Notes under the pieces: generated by a model
What the model saw: only the letters and a program-made list of their open reading frames with translations
Database searches by the model: none
What the model was told of the DNA's origin: nothing
Origin: an uncultured bacterium
Lineage (GTDB): Bacteria; Patescibacteriota; Minisyncoccia; Phycocordibacterales; UBA2100
NCBI GenBank assembly: GCA_903854215.1
Contig: CAINVT010000008.1
Location: 1-42,899, forward strand
Direction: 5' to 3'
Length of the DNA: 42,899 nucleotides
Part shown: positions 1 through 8,569 of the stretch, piece by piece
How positions within the stretch are numbered: position 1 is the stretch's first letter
How the letters are laid out: each line of letters opens with the position of its first letter
Position numbers and translations under genes: made by a program

Positions 1-429
1 AGTGGGCAGATTGCCACTTTGGCGAGCAACACCGTCACGAATATCAACTCGTTGCAAAACACGATAACGGCAGTCAACGCGCTCGTCGCCGGTGTCACCA
101 ACACCGCCTCGCAGGCGGCCCAGACTGCCGCCTTGCAACAGCTCGACCAACTAACCGCAAGCAACAGCTTCCCGACACAGACCAATATGGCACAAGCGAG
201 TCAGCAGGCATCGACCATCAGTTCGACGATGCAGCAGTTGGTAACCAATACGGTACAAAGTTGGGAAGGAATGGACAACAACACGGGAGCGCAAGATCTT
301 TCATGGGATGGCACCGTGGCACCAAATAGTACTGACAGCCACACAACGGTCGGTTGGTGCAACGCTACACCAACTTCCATTGATCCAAAGACCCAGCAGA
401 TGTGGGAGACGGTGTGGGGGAAACAATAG
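1..429 (+). CDS. 3' end of a secreted or envelope protein at the head of the T4SS-like operon (5' truncated by window edge)
   Basis: The frame is open from base 1, so the gene starts outside the window; 142 residues and a TAG stop are visible. The visible part is rich in Thr, Ser, Ala, Gln and Asn, with no charged clusters, no membrane segment and one Cys. It resembles an extracellular coiled or fibrous segment more than an enzyme. The stop lies 2 bp before the VirB6-like start, so the two are surely co-transcribed. Its position ahead of VirB6/PrgI/VirB4 suggests a surface or pilus-associated part of that machine. I do not recognise a family. Confidence 0.6.
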   Translation, partial: SGQIATLASNTVTNINSLQNTITAVNALVAGVTNTASQAAQTAALQQLDQLTASNSFPTQTNMAQASQQASTISSTMQQLVTNTVQSWEGMDNNTGAQDLSWDGTVAPNSTDSHTTVGWCNATPTSIDPKTQQMWETVWGKQ

Positions 430-431
430 AT

Positions 432-2927
432 ATGAATGCTCGACAAAAAATCATTACATTTGCGCTCGGCATATTTTTCGCAATGACGCCGATTCTGTCT
501 CAGGGCGGCCAACTACTCGCAATCGTTCACGCGGCCGGCCCGCAATGCTCGGGGTCGAATCTCGAGATTAACAATGCTACGAATGCTTCAGACTTTTCGC
601 AAAATCAGACTGCCACATACAGATGCGCCAACACTGTCACGACTTCTTTAGGAGATAACCAATCTACTTCTGATACCACTTTTACATTCTACAACTCCGA
701 CTGGGGTCCTCCCGTTGGTAGTACAAATTACGATCCCATTGGCAATGTTACTGTCAAAGATCAAAACGGAAAAACCATACCGCCCAACATAAAATGCAGT
801 ACCCTCACTGATTATTTCATCAATATGGGCACCTGTTTGGGTCGATCACTAAGCGCCATTATTGGCTCTCTACTCATAACAGTAGCCGCGTGGCTCCTCG
901 AGGCGATCGGCCTACTGTTCAACTATCTCACGTATTATACCATAATAACGTTTGGTAATTTTAATTCCACGGGAGTGAGCGGATTGGTCAACTTCACAAA
1001 TAATATAAATGTCGGTTGGGGTCTATTTCGTGATCTCTCAAATATCGTTATTATTGGTCTTTTTACCTTCATTTCAATTTCCATCATTCTCGGACTTAAA
1101 GAATACGGTGCCAAAAAAATGGTCGCGCGAGTGCTGATAATCGCTGTCCTCATCAATTTCAGTCTACTTTTCACCAAGATTATCGTTGACGCATCAAATT
1201 TCACCGCGTACCAATTTTATAACGCTGCAAAATTGAACGGCACAGATACTCCAACAGGTGCATTTAATCTTGATACATACTCGCAGTTTTCTCAATCTGG
1301 CGTTGCGGGCGAACTTTTCAAATTCATGGGAATTACGGGGCTTTCAAATACATTCAATCTATTACAACAAGGAGCCGACACGCAACAGAACGGTTGGATC
1401 ATACTGTTGCATGGGCTATTTGCTGCGACGATGCTTCTCGGTGTGGCACTTGTACTTCTCTATGGCTCTTTCCTACTCTTAACACGTGCAATTATGATCA
1501 TAATATTGATGCTCACTGCATCAATTGCATTTGCAACACATCTCGTACCTGCACTAGACAAGAGAGGGTGGAGCTTGTGGTGGGAATCTCTGATCAACGT
1601 GGCAGTTTTCGCACCTGTTCTCATGATTTTTTTGTGGATTACTTTGATGCTCGCAAAATCACTAGCACCGACGAATGGTGGCACACTTGGGGCTCTGGTA
1701 GGGGATCCGACGGGGAGTTCCAATCTAAGCGCACTTTTCAGTTACATCATGATCCTTGGTCTTCTTTATGCATCATTCAAAATTTCAAGCACTTTCGCTT
1801 CGATGGCGAGTGGGATCAGCTTCGCCGGCATGGCCGCTGGTGCCTTGGCTCTCGCGACGGGAGGGGTGACGGGGTTGGCTGGTAGAGCCCTTATTGGGAA
1901 GAGCAGTGCAGGAGGTTTGGCGAGTCTACAACAAAAGATCGAAGACCGAAAGGCTGCTGGTGGGAAGGATGCGTCGAGATTTGAACGCGCTCGAATGCAG
2001 ACGTACGCTTCGCTATCAAAGGCAACCTTTGACCCTACTAAGACTAAGTTAGGTGCTGCGGCAACGAAGGGAGCGCCCGGATCTTCACTCTTTAAAGACG
2101 CAGGGAAGGGAGGCTTCGTGGGCGTTAAGGATCGTCAGGCGGCAGCGGGGATCAAGAAAGCAGCAGCCATCGCGCCGTCCGCGGATCAAGTTAAGGCTGC
2201 GATTGAAAAACAACAAGAGGCGGAGAATGACACACTCAAAGCAGCTATAGATTCCGGTACCGCAAACCTTGCGAGTGCACAAGCAAATAAACCGAAGGCT
2301 GTCGCTGATGTTCGCGCTACTCAAACAGAACGACCGGACATTGAACAGAAGCTCGAGGTACATAAGTCTGAACAAGAAACTGACGCGCAGACGAGACAGA
2401 AAGAAATTGCAGATCATGCAAGTAATATGAATGATATCAAGAGACGTATTGATCGGGCCAGAACCGCGGTGGAACGACAAGAATTAGACACAAAACGTAC
2501 TGCTGCGGAGAGCGGCCATAGCGCTTCTATCAACTTGATAGATGCAAAGATGAGTGCACGTGCTAATGAGATGAAGACAGTCCAAGGTAAACTGGATCAG
2601 CTTAATCAGTCAGCCGAAGCTACCGTCGATGCAACAATCAGTAGTATAAAGAAAGACATTAGCACCGCAAAAGAAAGACAAGTGGAGCTTGCTAGTGCAT
2701 TAGCAAAAGCCGGTAATGCTGCCAAAGAAACCAAGGTGAATCTCGGTAAAATCTATGCGCATCAGCGACTTAGCACTCTGTACGGACTTGTCGGCAGCGT
2801 GGAAAATGATGCGGCTTCAAAGCGGGTCGGGGGTGCACTCAAAAAACATGATAAACAAGAGGAGCGAGAAGCATATCTGAAGATATTTAAAGGTGACGAG
2901 CATGGTGCAGAGGAAAAGAAGTCTTGA
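432..2927 (+). CDS. VirB6/TrbL-like polytopic inner-membrane channel protein with long cytoplasmic coiled-coil tail
   Basis: An 831-residue protein. ATG 432 is chosen because a G-rich SD-like run lies just upstream (416-421) and a signal peptide follows at once (residues 1-37, ending in AHAAG). An in-frame ATG at 402 would lie inside the previous gene. After a Cys-containing extracytoplasmic domain (about 37-140) come about seven hydrophobic segments between residues 140 and 480, the VirB6/TrbL layout. The last 350 residues are Lys/Glu/Ala/Gln-rich and coiled-coil-like. In type IV secretion systems VirB6 forms part of the inner-membrane translocation channel. PrgI, VirB4 and a pilin follow downstream, which supports the call. 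The long soluble tail is unusual for classical VirB6. Confidence 0.75.
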   Translation: MNARQKIITFALGIFFAMTPILSQGGQLLAIVHAAGPQCSGSNLEINNATNASDFSQNQTATYRCANTVTTSLGDNQSTSDTTFTFYNSDWGPPVGSTNYDPIGNVTVKDQNGKTIPPNIKCSTLTDYFINMGTCLGRSLSAIIGSLLITVAAWLLEAIGLLFNYLTYYTIITFGNFNSTGVSGLVNFTNNINVGWGLFRDLSNIVIIGLFTFISISIILGLKEYGAKKMVARVLIIAVLINFSLLFTKIIVDASNFTAYQFYNAAKLNGTDTPTGAFNLDTYSQFSQSGVAGELFKFMGITGLSNTFNLLQQGADTQQNGWIILLHGLFAATMLLGVALVLLYGSFLLLTRAIMIIILMLTASIAFATHLVPALDKRGWSLWWESLINVAVFAPVLMIFLWITLMLAKSLAPTNGGTLGALVGDPTGSSNLSALFSYIMILGLLYASFKISSTFASMASGISFAGMAAGALALATGGVTGLAGRALIGKSSAGGLASLQQKIEDRKAAGGKDASRFERARMQTYASLSKATFDPTKTKLGAAATKGAPGSSLFKDAGKGGFVGVKDRQAAAGIKKAAAIAPSADQVKAAIEKQQEAENDTLKAAIDSGTANLASAQANKPKAVADVRATQTERPDIEQKLEVHKSEQETDAQTRQKEIADHASNMNDIKRRIDRARTAVERQELDTKRTAAESGHSASINLIDAKMSARANEMKTVQGKLDQLNQSAEATVDATISSIKKDISTAKERQVELASALAKAGNAAKETKVNLGKIYAHQRLSTLYGLVGSVENDAASKRVGGALKKHDKQEEREAYLKIFKGDEHGAEEKKS

Positions 2928-2969
2928 AGCGGAGGAGAGTATGGATATTAGAAATAATTTTGCACGAAT

Positions 2970-3572
2970 ATGGATGAAACGGTAAAGAAAGATATACAAG
3001 ACAGGCTTGCACAGCTACCACAGGTAGTACGCGACGCGATCTCGTCAGCCGACACAACCACGCACCTTCGTGAACTGTCGAACTTGCACAAACTCCACCT
3101 TGATCAGTGGCAAGAGCTCGAAAACCAAGTAATGCTGACTCTCCTCGCCTTTAAAGAACTCGAGGGCCTACCACAAAACATCGAGAGTGAGGTCGGGGTA
3201 TCCCACGAAACCGCGGTGGCGCTTGCTGCAGACATCTCCCGCATTGTTTTCGAACCGATCCGCGAGGAGCTCGAACGGCAGCTCGAACACCCGGACGCGC
3301 AAGCAAAAGAAGAGACGGGTGTTGAAGCGATGACCGCACAGGTACTTTCAACTTCATCGACTTCAGATGAACAGAATGTTACGCCAATACTAAACGACAC
3401 ACCAACGCCAACGCCGCCACCTACACCTACTCCAATCTCACCACTCGTACCACCGCCGTCGGCACCGGAAACAAAAGCCGTCCGCGCACCGCTATCAGAT
3501 ACGTACAAAGTAGGGGAGACGAGCACCACACGTTCGGATGTTCATGATGATCCGTATCGGGAAACTCCATAG
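2970..3572 (+). CDS. Hypothetical soluble protein of the T4SS-like operon, helical with Pro/Thr-rich tail
   Basis: 200 residues. Residues 1-110 are predicted helical and acidic, with no membrane segment. Residues 115-200 are low-complexity Thr/Pro/Ser, including a TPTPPPTPTP-type run, typical of a flexible linker or disordered tail. It sits between the VirB6-like gene and PrgI in the same direction, so it is probably an accessory cytoplasmic component. The TAG stop (3570-3572) is the first triplet of the 7-bp repeat array that follows, so the original 3' end may have been altered by the insertion. No family recognised. Confidence 0.6.
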   Translation: MDETVKKDIQDRLAQLPQVVRDAISSADTTTHLRELSNLHKLHLDQWQELENQVMLTLLAFKELEGLPQNIESEVGVSHETAVALAADISRIVFEPIREELERQLEHPDAQAKEETGVEAMTAQVLSTSSTSDEQNVTPILNDTPTPTPPPTPTPISPLVPPPSAPETKAVRAPLSDTYKVGETSTTRSDVHDDPYRETP

Positions 3573-3603
3573 GTTCTAGTGGCTAGGTTCTAGGTTTTAG
3601 GCT
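3570..3603 (+). repeat. Left arm of S23-containing element A (TAGNNNC heptamers)
   Basis: Five contiguous units on a strict 7-bp period: TAGGTTC, TAGTGGC, TAGGTTC, TAGGTTT, then TAGGCT. The first unit contains the stop codon of the upstream gene and the last touches the ATG of the four-helix-bundle gene. The facing arm is at 3991-4026. Confidence 0.85.
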
Positions 3604-3975
3604 ATGAATACAGGGGTCAAATCACATAAAGATTTGGTTGTGTGGCAAAAGGCGGTCACGCTTTCGCTCGATGTATATAAACTGACGAACAACTTCCCGT
3701 CGCGGGAGATATATGGTCTTTCCTCGCAAATGCGGCGGGCGGCAATTTCAATTCCGTCTAACATCGCAGAAGGAAGCGGACGTTCCACGCGAAAAGATTA
3801 TGCGAATTTTTTACACATAGCATATGGCTCGACCGCCGAACTTGAGACTCAAATGCTGATTGCATTACGGTTATCGTTTTTCGATATCGCGACCTACGAG
3901 TCTGTAAATGCACTACTAGTGGAAGTCAGTAAAATGTTACGTGCTATGATTGAGAAACTAGAGACAGCAGTCTAG
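3604..3975 (+). CDS. Four-helix-bundle protein (S23/IVS, Avd-like family), copy A
   Basis: 123 residues with the family hallmarks: an N-terminal KSHKDLVVWQKA helix, a Phe-Pro turn before the second helix, the RRAAISIPSNIAEGSGR core and the LHIAYGSTAELETQ helix. Family members are about 115-125 aa, so it is complete. The family includes proteins encoded in 23S rRNA intervening sequences and is structurally related to Avd of diversity-generating retroelements. Biochemical function is generally unknown. There is no rRNA or reverse transcriptase here. The gene is enclosed by facing TAGNNNC arrays and interrupts a T4SS operon, so I infer it is the protein of a small mobile element rather than a secretion component. 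Confidence 0.9.
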   Translation: MNTGVKSHKDLVVWQKAVTLSLDVYKLTNNFPSREIYGLSSQMRRAAISIPSNIAEGSGRSTRKDYANFLHIAYGSTAELETQMLIALRLSFFDIATYESVNALLVEVSKMLRAMIEKLETAV

Positions 3976-3990
3976 TGTTTGCATTGCATA

Positions 3991-4026
3991 CCTAGAAGCT
4001 AGCAACTAGTCCCTAGCAACTAACTT
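3991..4026 (-). repeat. Right arm of S23-containing element A (TAGNNNC heptamers, inverted)
   Basis: Five 7-bp units reading CCTAGAA, GCTAGCA and so on along the + strand. On the - strand they are TAGNNNC units like the left arm at 3570-3603. The array ends directly against the prgI start codon at 4027 and replaces any ribosome-binding site. Confidence 0.85.
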
Positions 4027-4515
4027 ATGCAATTCCAAGTTCCACAGTTCATCGAAGTCGAAGACAAGATATTCGGCCCGCTCACATTCCGACAATTTAT
4101 CTATGTCGGCGGCGGGGCAGGACTTTCATATATCCTGTATCGCGTACTTCCGCTATTGATCGCGTTTCCGCTCATCGCAGGTATTCTCGGATTCGCGATC
4201 GCGCTCGCCTTTATGCAATTCAACGGCCGTCCGTTCATTCTCGCGGTAGAAAATGCATTTTTCTATATGCTGCATCCGCGTCTCTATCTGTGGAGCAATG
4301 AACGCAAGCCGGTTGCCCGACAGTTGCGAACGGCGACGCAGGGTACGAAGGGGCCAGACATATACATACCGAAGCTTTCCGAAAGCAAATTGCATGAGCT
4401 CGCCTGGAGTCTCGACATCAAAGAGCGTATCGCAGAAGGTTCCGCCGACAATGAGGATCGTGCGCAATATGATGCGATGAAACCGATCATGACGGCACGC
4501 GATGCACTTAAGTAA
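4027..4515 (+). CDS. PrgI family T4SS membrane protein
   Basis: 162 residues. It starts with the PrgI signature MQFQVPQFIEVEDKIFGPLT, followed by FRQFIYVGGGAG and two hydrophobic helices (about residues 22-45 and 45-65). A cytoplasmic C-terminal half ends in a charged helix. PrgI proteins are small inner-membrane partners encoded just upstream of VirB4 in Gram-positive and CPR type IV systems and are thought to fill the VirB3-like role. The TAA stop lies inside the following AAGTNNC array. The start codon abuts the right arm of element A, so translation has no SD. Confidence 0.9.
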   Translation: MQFQVPQFIEVEDKIFGPLTFRQFIYVGGGAGLSYILYRVLPLLIAFPLIAGILGFAIALAFMQFNGRPFILAVENAFFYMLHPRLYLWSNERKPVARQLRTATQGTKGPDIYIPKLSESKLHELAWSLDIKERIAEGSADNEDRAQYDAMKPIMTARDALK

Positions 4516-4548
4516 GTAACAAGGCACAAGTGGCAAATAACAAAGTAA
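4510..4548 (+). repeat. Left arm of S23-containing element B (AAGTNNC heptamers)
   Basis: 7-bp units AAGTAAC, AAGGCAC, AAGTGGC, AAATAAC and AAAGTAA from 4514. The PrgI stop codon is embedded in the first unit. The facing arm is at 4946-4980. Confidence 0.8.
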
Positions 4549-4555
4549 ATTTCAC

Positions 4556-4939
4556 ATGGAAAATATGACTGGAAAAGATGCGGGGCGTCCGAATGATTTA
4601 CAAAATCGGACATTTCGTTTTGCTCGTGATGTTCGGCAATTTATAAGTGCACTACCGAGAAACTTGAGTACGGTGGCTGATGGGTCCCAGGTTATTCGAT
4701 CATCCGGTTCTGTTGGTGCAAATTATATTGAAGCACAAGAGGCATTGAGTAGAAAAGATTTTGCGATGCGAATAAAGATTTGTCGTAAAGAAGCAAAGGA
4801 GAGCAGTTACTGGTTAGAACTTCTCTCAGAACAAACACCAAAGGCAATTGCAACGGAACGCGAGCGCCTTGAACAGGAAGCTACCGCACTCTTGAGAATA
4901 TTTAGTGCGATGGTAAACAAATTGAATGTCTCAGCCTGA
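4556..4939 (+). CDS. Four-helix-bundle protein (S23/IVS, Avd-like family), copy B
   Basis: 127 residues of the same four-helix-bundle family but a different branch from copy A. It has the motifs NDLQNRTFRFARDVRQFI, then SSGSVGANYIEAQEALSRKDF and a KICRKEAKESSYWLELL helix. It is complete and in the same orientation as the operon. It lies between facing AAGTNNC arrays (4510-4548 and 4946-4980), whereas copy A lies between TAGNNNC arrays. The pairing of each S23 lineage with its own repeat family suggests a protein-repeat partnership. No catalytic residues are evident, and a nucleic-acid-binding role is inference. Confidence 0.88.
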   Translation: MENMTGKDAGRPNDLQNRTFRFARDVRQFISALPRNLSTVADGSQVIRSSGSVGANYIEAQEALSRKDFAMRIKICRKEAKESSYWLELLSEQTPKAIATERERLEQEATALLRIFSAMVNKLNVSA

Positions 4940-4945
4940 TAACCT

Positions 4946-4980
4946 GTTTGCTACTTGTCACTTGATACTTGATACTTACG
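4946..4980 (-). repeat. Right arm of S23-containing element B (AAGTNNC heptamers, inverted)
   Basis: 7-bp units GTTTGCT, ACTTGTC, ACTTGAT, ACTTGAT and ACTTACG on the + strand, i.e. AAGTNNC-type on the - strand. It ends 7 bp before the start codon at 4988. Confidence 0.83.
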
Positions 4981-4987
4981 TGAAGAT

Positions 4988-5653
4988 ATGCCCAACAAAA
5001 CAACCACCCGATCAGCTACCCGAACGACGCAGGAATTCGTGCCTGTTTCTTCGGTGCGCGACGGTGTCGTTGTGTTGAAAAGCGGTGATCTGCGCGCGAT
5101 CCTTCTCGCTTCATCGATCAACTTCGCGCTCAAATCAGACGATGAACAAACGGCATTCATCGTTCAATTCCAGAATTTTCTCAACTCACTCGACTTTTCA
5201 TGTCAGATATTCGTGCAGTCACGTATGCTCGACATCCGCCCGTATCTTGCGACGCTTGAGGTCCAGTACAAGGAACAGCTCGACGACCTCATGCGTGTAC
5301 AGATCCGCGAATACATTGAATTCATCAAGAGCTTCACTGAGGCGGCCAACATCATGACAAAGAATTTCTTCGTCATCGTCCCGTATTCTCCGACCGTTGC
5401 GGTGACCAGAAGCGGCGTGTCAAATTTTAATCCGTTCGGTAAGAAAAATCAGAGTGACGCAGATATCAACAAATCGTTCGAGGAACAGGTCTCGCAGCTC
5501 GAACAACGCATCTCGATCGTGCAGCAAGGACTTATCCGCACCGGCGTGCGCACCGTACAGCTCGGTACCGAAGAGGCGATCGAGCTTCTCTACAAGATGT
5601 TCAATCCGGGCGAGGAGGGTAAACCGATGCCACTGGAAGTAAGTGAAAAGTAA
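4988..5653 (+). CDS. VirB4/TraC N-terminal-domain-like protein
   Basis: 221 residues, no signal peptide or membrane segment. After a Thr/Arg-rich start the sequence VSSVRDGVVVLKSGDLRAIL begins the fold typical of TraC-like proteins encoded beside VirB4 in CPR genomes; this matches the VirB4 N-terminal domain without the ATPase. It lies directly upstream of VirB4, and only a repeat element separates them. It probably acts with VirB4 at the cytoplasmic base of the secretion machine. The TAA stop lies inside the next heptamer array. The assignment rests on pattern recognition and gene order, not on a diagnostic motif. Confidence 0.65.
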   Translation: MPNKTTTRSATRTTQEFVPVSSVRDGVVVLKSGDLRAILLASSINFALKSDDEQTAFIVQFQNFLNSLDFSCQIFVQSRMLDIRPYLATLEVQYKEQLDDLMRVQIREYIEFIKSFTEAANIMTKNFFVIVPYSPTVAVTRSGVSNFNPFGKKNQSDADINKSFEEQVSQLEQRISIVQQGLIRTGVRTVQLGTEEAIELLYKMFNPGEEGKPMPLEVSEK

Positions 5654-5746
5654 CAAGTTTCAAGTAGCAATTATGAATACTTTCAATACTTATACTCCGC
5701 TGTTCGTTTGATATTTGTTACTTGATACTTGATACTTACTTCTACT
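5641..5746. repeat. S23-less element B': facing AAGTNNC arms with short spacer
   Basis: The left arm (5641-5675) has units AAGTGAA, AAGTAAC, AAGTTTC and AAGTAGC. The right arm (5706-5746) has GTTTGAT, ATTTGTT, ACTTGAT, ACTTGAT and ACTTACT. About 30 bp separate them. The upstream TAA stop is in the left arm and the virB4 ATG follows the right arm at once. The units match element B around the copy-B four-helix gene, but no gene lies inside, so this is a candidate non-autonomous copy. Confidence 0.82.
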
Positions 5747-7711
5747 ATGGCTCTCACCGATCTCTTAAACTTAAATTTCAGAAAAAGGTCCGACGAAGAA
5801 GGACCGAACATCCTGCCGGTCTTACCTGAAGAGATCTACCAGACCGGCGTCTTGGATCTGCAAGACGTCATCGCACCACATGCATTGAAGGTCAGCTCAC
5901 GCGAACTTGATCTCGGTGAGAAGATCGCGCGCACGTTCTTCGTCATCTCATATCCGCGCTTCCTAACGACCGGATGGTTCGCGCCGATCATCAATATGGA
6001 CAAGGTGCTCGATATCTCGATATTTATCCATCCGATGGATACTAACGAGATGCTCCGTAAATTCCAGAAGAAGGTCGCCGAGGTGCAAAGTCAGATCTCG
6101 ACACGAGAAGAGAAGGGAATGGTACGCGACCCAATGCTCGACACCGCATATTCCGATCTCGAGCAGCTGCGCGATAGCCTTCAACAAGCGCAGGAACGCA
6201 TTTTCGAAGTAGGGCTCTATCTCACGATCTACGGCAATTCTCGCGAAGATATCGACAAGATCGAGACCGAGATTCGCGGCATTCTCGAATCACGCCTCGT
6301 CTATATCCGACCGGCGCTCTTCCAACAAGAACAAGGTTTCCGCTCGGTGTTGCCGCTGTGCACCGATGAACTTGATGTGCATACCAAACTCAACTCCGCA
6401 CCGCTTTCCTCGATCTTTCCATTCATCTCATTCGACCTCACCTCAGATAGGGGTATTCTATACGGGATTAACCGCCACAATTCTTCACTCATCCTCTTCG
6501 ATCGATTCTCGCTCGAGAACTACAATTCGGTGACCTTCGCAAAGTCCGGAGCGGGCAAATCATACATGACGAAGCTCGAGATCTTGCGTAGTCTCATGTT
6601 CGACACCGAAGTCATCGTGATCGATCCGGAACGCGAATATGAATATCTGGCAGAGACCGTCGGCGGGCGTTATTTCAACATCTCGCTTTCTTCCGAGCAC
6701 CACATCAACCCGTTCGATCTTGCGATCCCGCGTGAGGATGAGAATCCGGCCGACGTGCTGCGCAACAACATCATCACACTCGTCGGACTTTTTCGCATCA
6801 TGCTCTCAGGTCTTACGCCGGAAGAAGACGCGATCATCGATCGCGCCATCACCGAGACGTATGCATTGAAAGACATCACCTCGGAAGCGAACTTCGCGCT
6901 GATCGAACCGCCGCTTCTTTCCGACTTCGAGCTCGTGCTCTCCGGCATGGAAGGATCAGAATCACTCGTGCAGCGATTGACCAAGTATACGAAGGGGACG
7001 TGGTCAGGCTTCATGAATCGTCCAACCAACGTCGACATGAACAAGAAGCTCGTCGTGTTCTCCGTGCGCGACATGGAAGACGATCTCAAGCCGGTCGCTA
7101 TGTATATCATTACGCACCATATCTGGAACCAGGTGCGCAAAGAGCTCCGCAAGCGCCTCTTGGTCATCGACGAAGCGTGGTGGATGATGCGTTCAGAAGA
7201 CACGGCGTCATTCCTCTTCGGGATCGCCAAGCGCGGACGTAAATACTATCTCGGCATCTCAACGATCACGCAAGACGTCTCCGACTTCTTGAACTCACCG
7301 TATGGCATCCCGATGATCACCAACTCATCGATCCAATTATTGTTGCGACAAAGTCCGACATCCGTCGACCTCGTGCAATCGACCTTCAAACTTTCCGATG
7401 AGGAAAAGTATCTCCTACTCGAATCCGATGTGGGGGAGGGAATATTCTTTGCCGGTCTCAAACACGTCGCCTTGAAAGTAATCGCAAGCTACACCGAAGA
7501 CCAGATCATCACATCCGACCCCTCGCAGATCCTTGCGATCAAGAAAGCAAAGCAGGACTTAGCAAATGTTTCCGAGGGCGGCCCCGAAGGTGCGGCGGCA
7601 TTGGCCGATCAAGCACCAGCAGGTGGCATCACGACCGAAGCGCACGCCCCCGGTACCGATACTGCCACGCAGGGCGCCACACTCACGAGCGGATCACTCA
7701 AAGAGGTATGA
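5747..7711 (+). CDS. VirB4-family conjugal transfer ATPase
   Basis: 654 residues from ATG 5747. An in-frame TTG at 5729 lies inside the repeat arm and is less likely. The N-terminal domain (1-240) has the VirB4/TraC fold. Walker A KSGAGKS is at 266-272 and Walker B RLLVIDEAWWMM has Asp475-Glu476. The motif after Walker B, RGRKYYLGISTITQDVSDFL, is typical of VirB4/TrwK ATPases. VirB4 powers pilus biogenesis and substrate transfer at the inner membrane. The last 60 residues are Ala/Gly/Thr-rich and probably disordered. The TGA stop overlaps the next ATG (ATGA), implying translational coupling. Confidence 0.93.
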   Translation: MALTDLLNLNFRKRSDEEGPNILPVLPEEIYQTGVLDLQDVIAPHALKVSSRELDLGEKIARTFFVISYPRFLTTGWFAPIINMDKVLDISIFIHPMDTNEMLRKFQKKVAEVQSQISTREEKGMVRDPMLDTAYSDLEQLRDSLQQAQERIFEVGLYLTIYGNSREDIDKIETEIRGILESRLVYIRPALFQQEQGFRSVLPLCTDELDVHTKLNSAPLSSIFPFISFDLTSDRGILYGINRHNSSLILFDRFSLENYNSVTFAKSGAGKSYMTKLEILRSLMFDTEVIVIDPEREYEYLAETVGGRYFNISLSSEHHINPFDLAIPREDENPADVLRNNIITLVGLFRIMLSGLTPEEDAIIDRAITETYALKDITSEANFALIEPPLLSDFELVLSGMEGSESLVQRLTKYTKGTWSGFMNRPTNVDMNKKLVVFSVRDMEDDLKPVAMYIITHHIWNQVRKELRKRLLVIDEAWWMMRSEDTASFLFGIAKRGRKYYLGISTITQDVSDFLNSPYGIPMITNSSIQLLLRQSPTSVDLVQSTFKLSDEEKYLLLESDVGEGIFFAGLKHVALKVIASYTEDQIITSDPSQILAIKKAKQDLANVSEGGPEGAAALADQAPAGGITTEAHAPGTDTATQGATLTSGSLKEV

Positions 7712-8565
7712 GACACCGCGCACAACTCATCGGTATCATCATACTCTCTGTACTATTTTCGACATCTATTGTGTACGCACAAATAGATCTTTCCGGATCA
7801 CTCCCTGGCGGAGACGCTGCACCGTCGCAGAACACCGTGACTCTGCCATCGCCGATCGATCTTCTGGTTGATTCTGATTCATATGTGCCGCCTTTTTATC
7901 GCGGTCGTGCACTGCCATCTGCGGGGACCACCATCCGTTTGCAGGCGATACCGTATTTCAAGAACAGTAGTGGATCGCGTATTCCTTCTTCAGATATCAT
8001 CTTTACCTGGAAGCAGGATGATCGTGTCATCGGCACTATTTCCGGACTGGGGAAAGCTTCGGTCGTGGTGCCGGCCGCATTACTCTATGGATCAACCGAC
8101 ATCGAAGTAGATGCGCGATCGTCCGACGATACGAGTTTTGGCACGGCAACCATTACTGTGCCTTCCGTCGAACCGCCGCTCACACTCTACGAAGATAATC
8201 CGCTTTTGGGCATCACGTACTATCGCGCACTCGATGCCAATACCTCGATCGTCGATTCAGAAATGACCTTCGCCGTCGTTCCATATTTTGCCCAGATCCG
8301 AAGTCCGAACGATCCACATCTCACCTATGCGTGGACGGTAAACGGATCAGACATATCGCCGAACACGCAAGATCCGAGCGAGATCACCTTGAACGCAAAG
8401 AATTCATCGGGGGCCGCGATTATCGGACTCTCGCTCTCACAGTCGAATAATATCTTTATGAACCCGACCGGTTCGTGGAACATGACACTCGGTGGTTCTG
8501 CATCAAATGCATTTACCGGCTCTACCGATGGATCATCGAACCCATTCACCGGACAAAATCCGTAA
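7708..8565 (+). CDS. Secreted/envelope protein of the T4SS-like operon with two Ig-like beta domains
   Basis: 285 residues. The N-terminal signal peptide (about 1-24, ending VYAQ) is followed by two similar beta-rich segments (about 70-155 and 165-255). Each contains an FTW or YAW core and a closing strand, resembling Ig-like or PKD-type folds. The C-terminal 30 residues are Ser/Gly/Asn-rich. It overlaps virB4 by 4 bp and is followed 4 bp later by another envelope protein. I infer a periplasmic or cell-surface component of the secretion apparatus. No specific family recognised. Confidence 0.6.
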   Translation: MRHRAQLIGIIILSVLFSTSIVYAQIDLSGSLPGGDAAPSQNTVTLPSPIDLLVDSDSYVPPFYRGRALPSAGTTIRLQAIPYFKNSSGSRIPSSDIIFTWKQDDRVIGTISGLGKASVVVPAALLYGSTDIEVDARSSDDTSFGTATITVPSVEPPLTLYEDNPLLGITYYRALDANTSIVDSEMTFAVVPYFAQIRSPNDPHLTYAWTVNGSDISPNTQDPSEITLNAKNSSGAAIIGLSLSQSNNIFMNPTGSWNMTLGGSASNAFTGSTDGSSNPFTGQNP

Positions 8566-8569
8566 TCAT

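Noticed and set aside
3604-4939. Diversity-generating retroelement, because S23 resembles Avd
   Set aside because: No reverse transcriptase and no template/variable repeat pair in the window.
3570-5746. Heptamer arrays as CRISPR repeats
   Set aside because: Units are 7 bp with no spacers of constant length, arms are inverted, and no cas genes occur.
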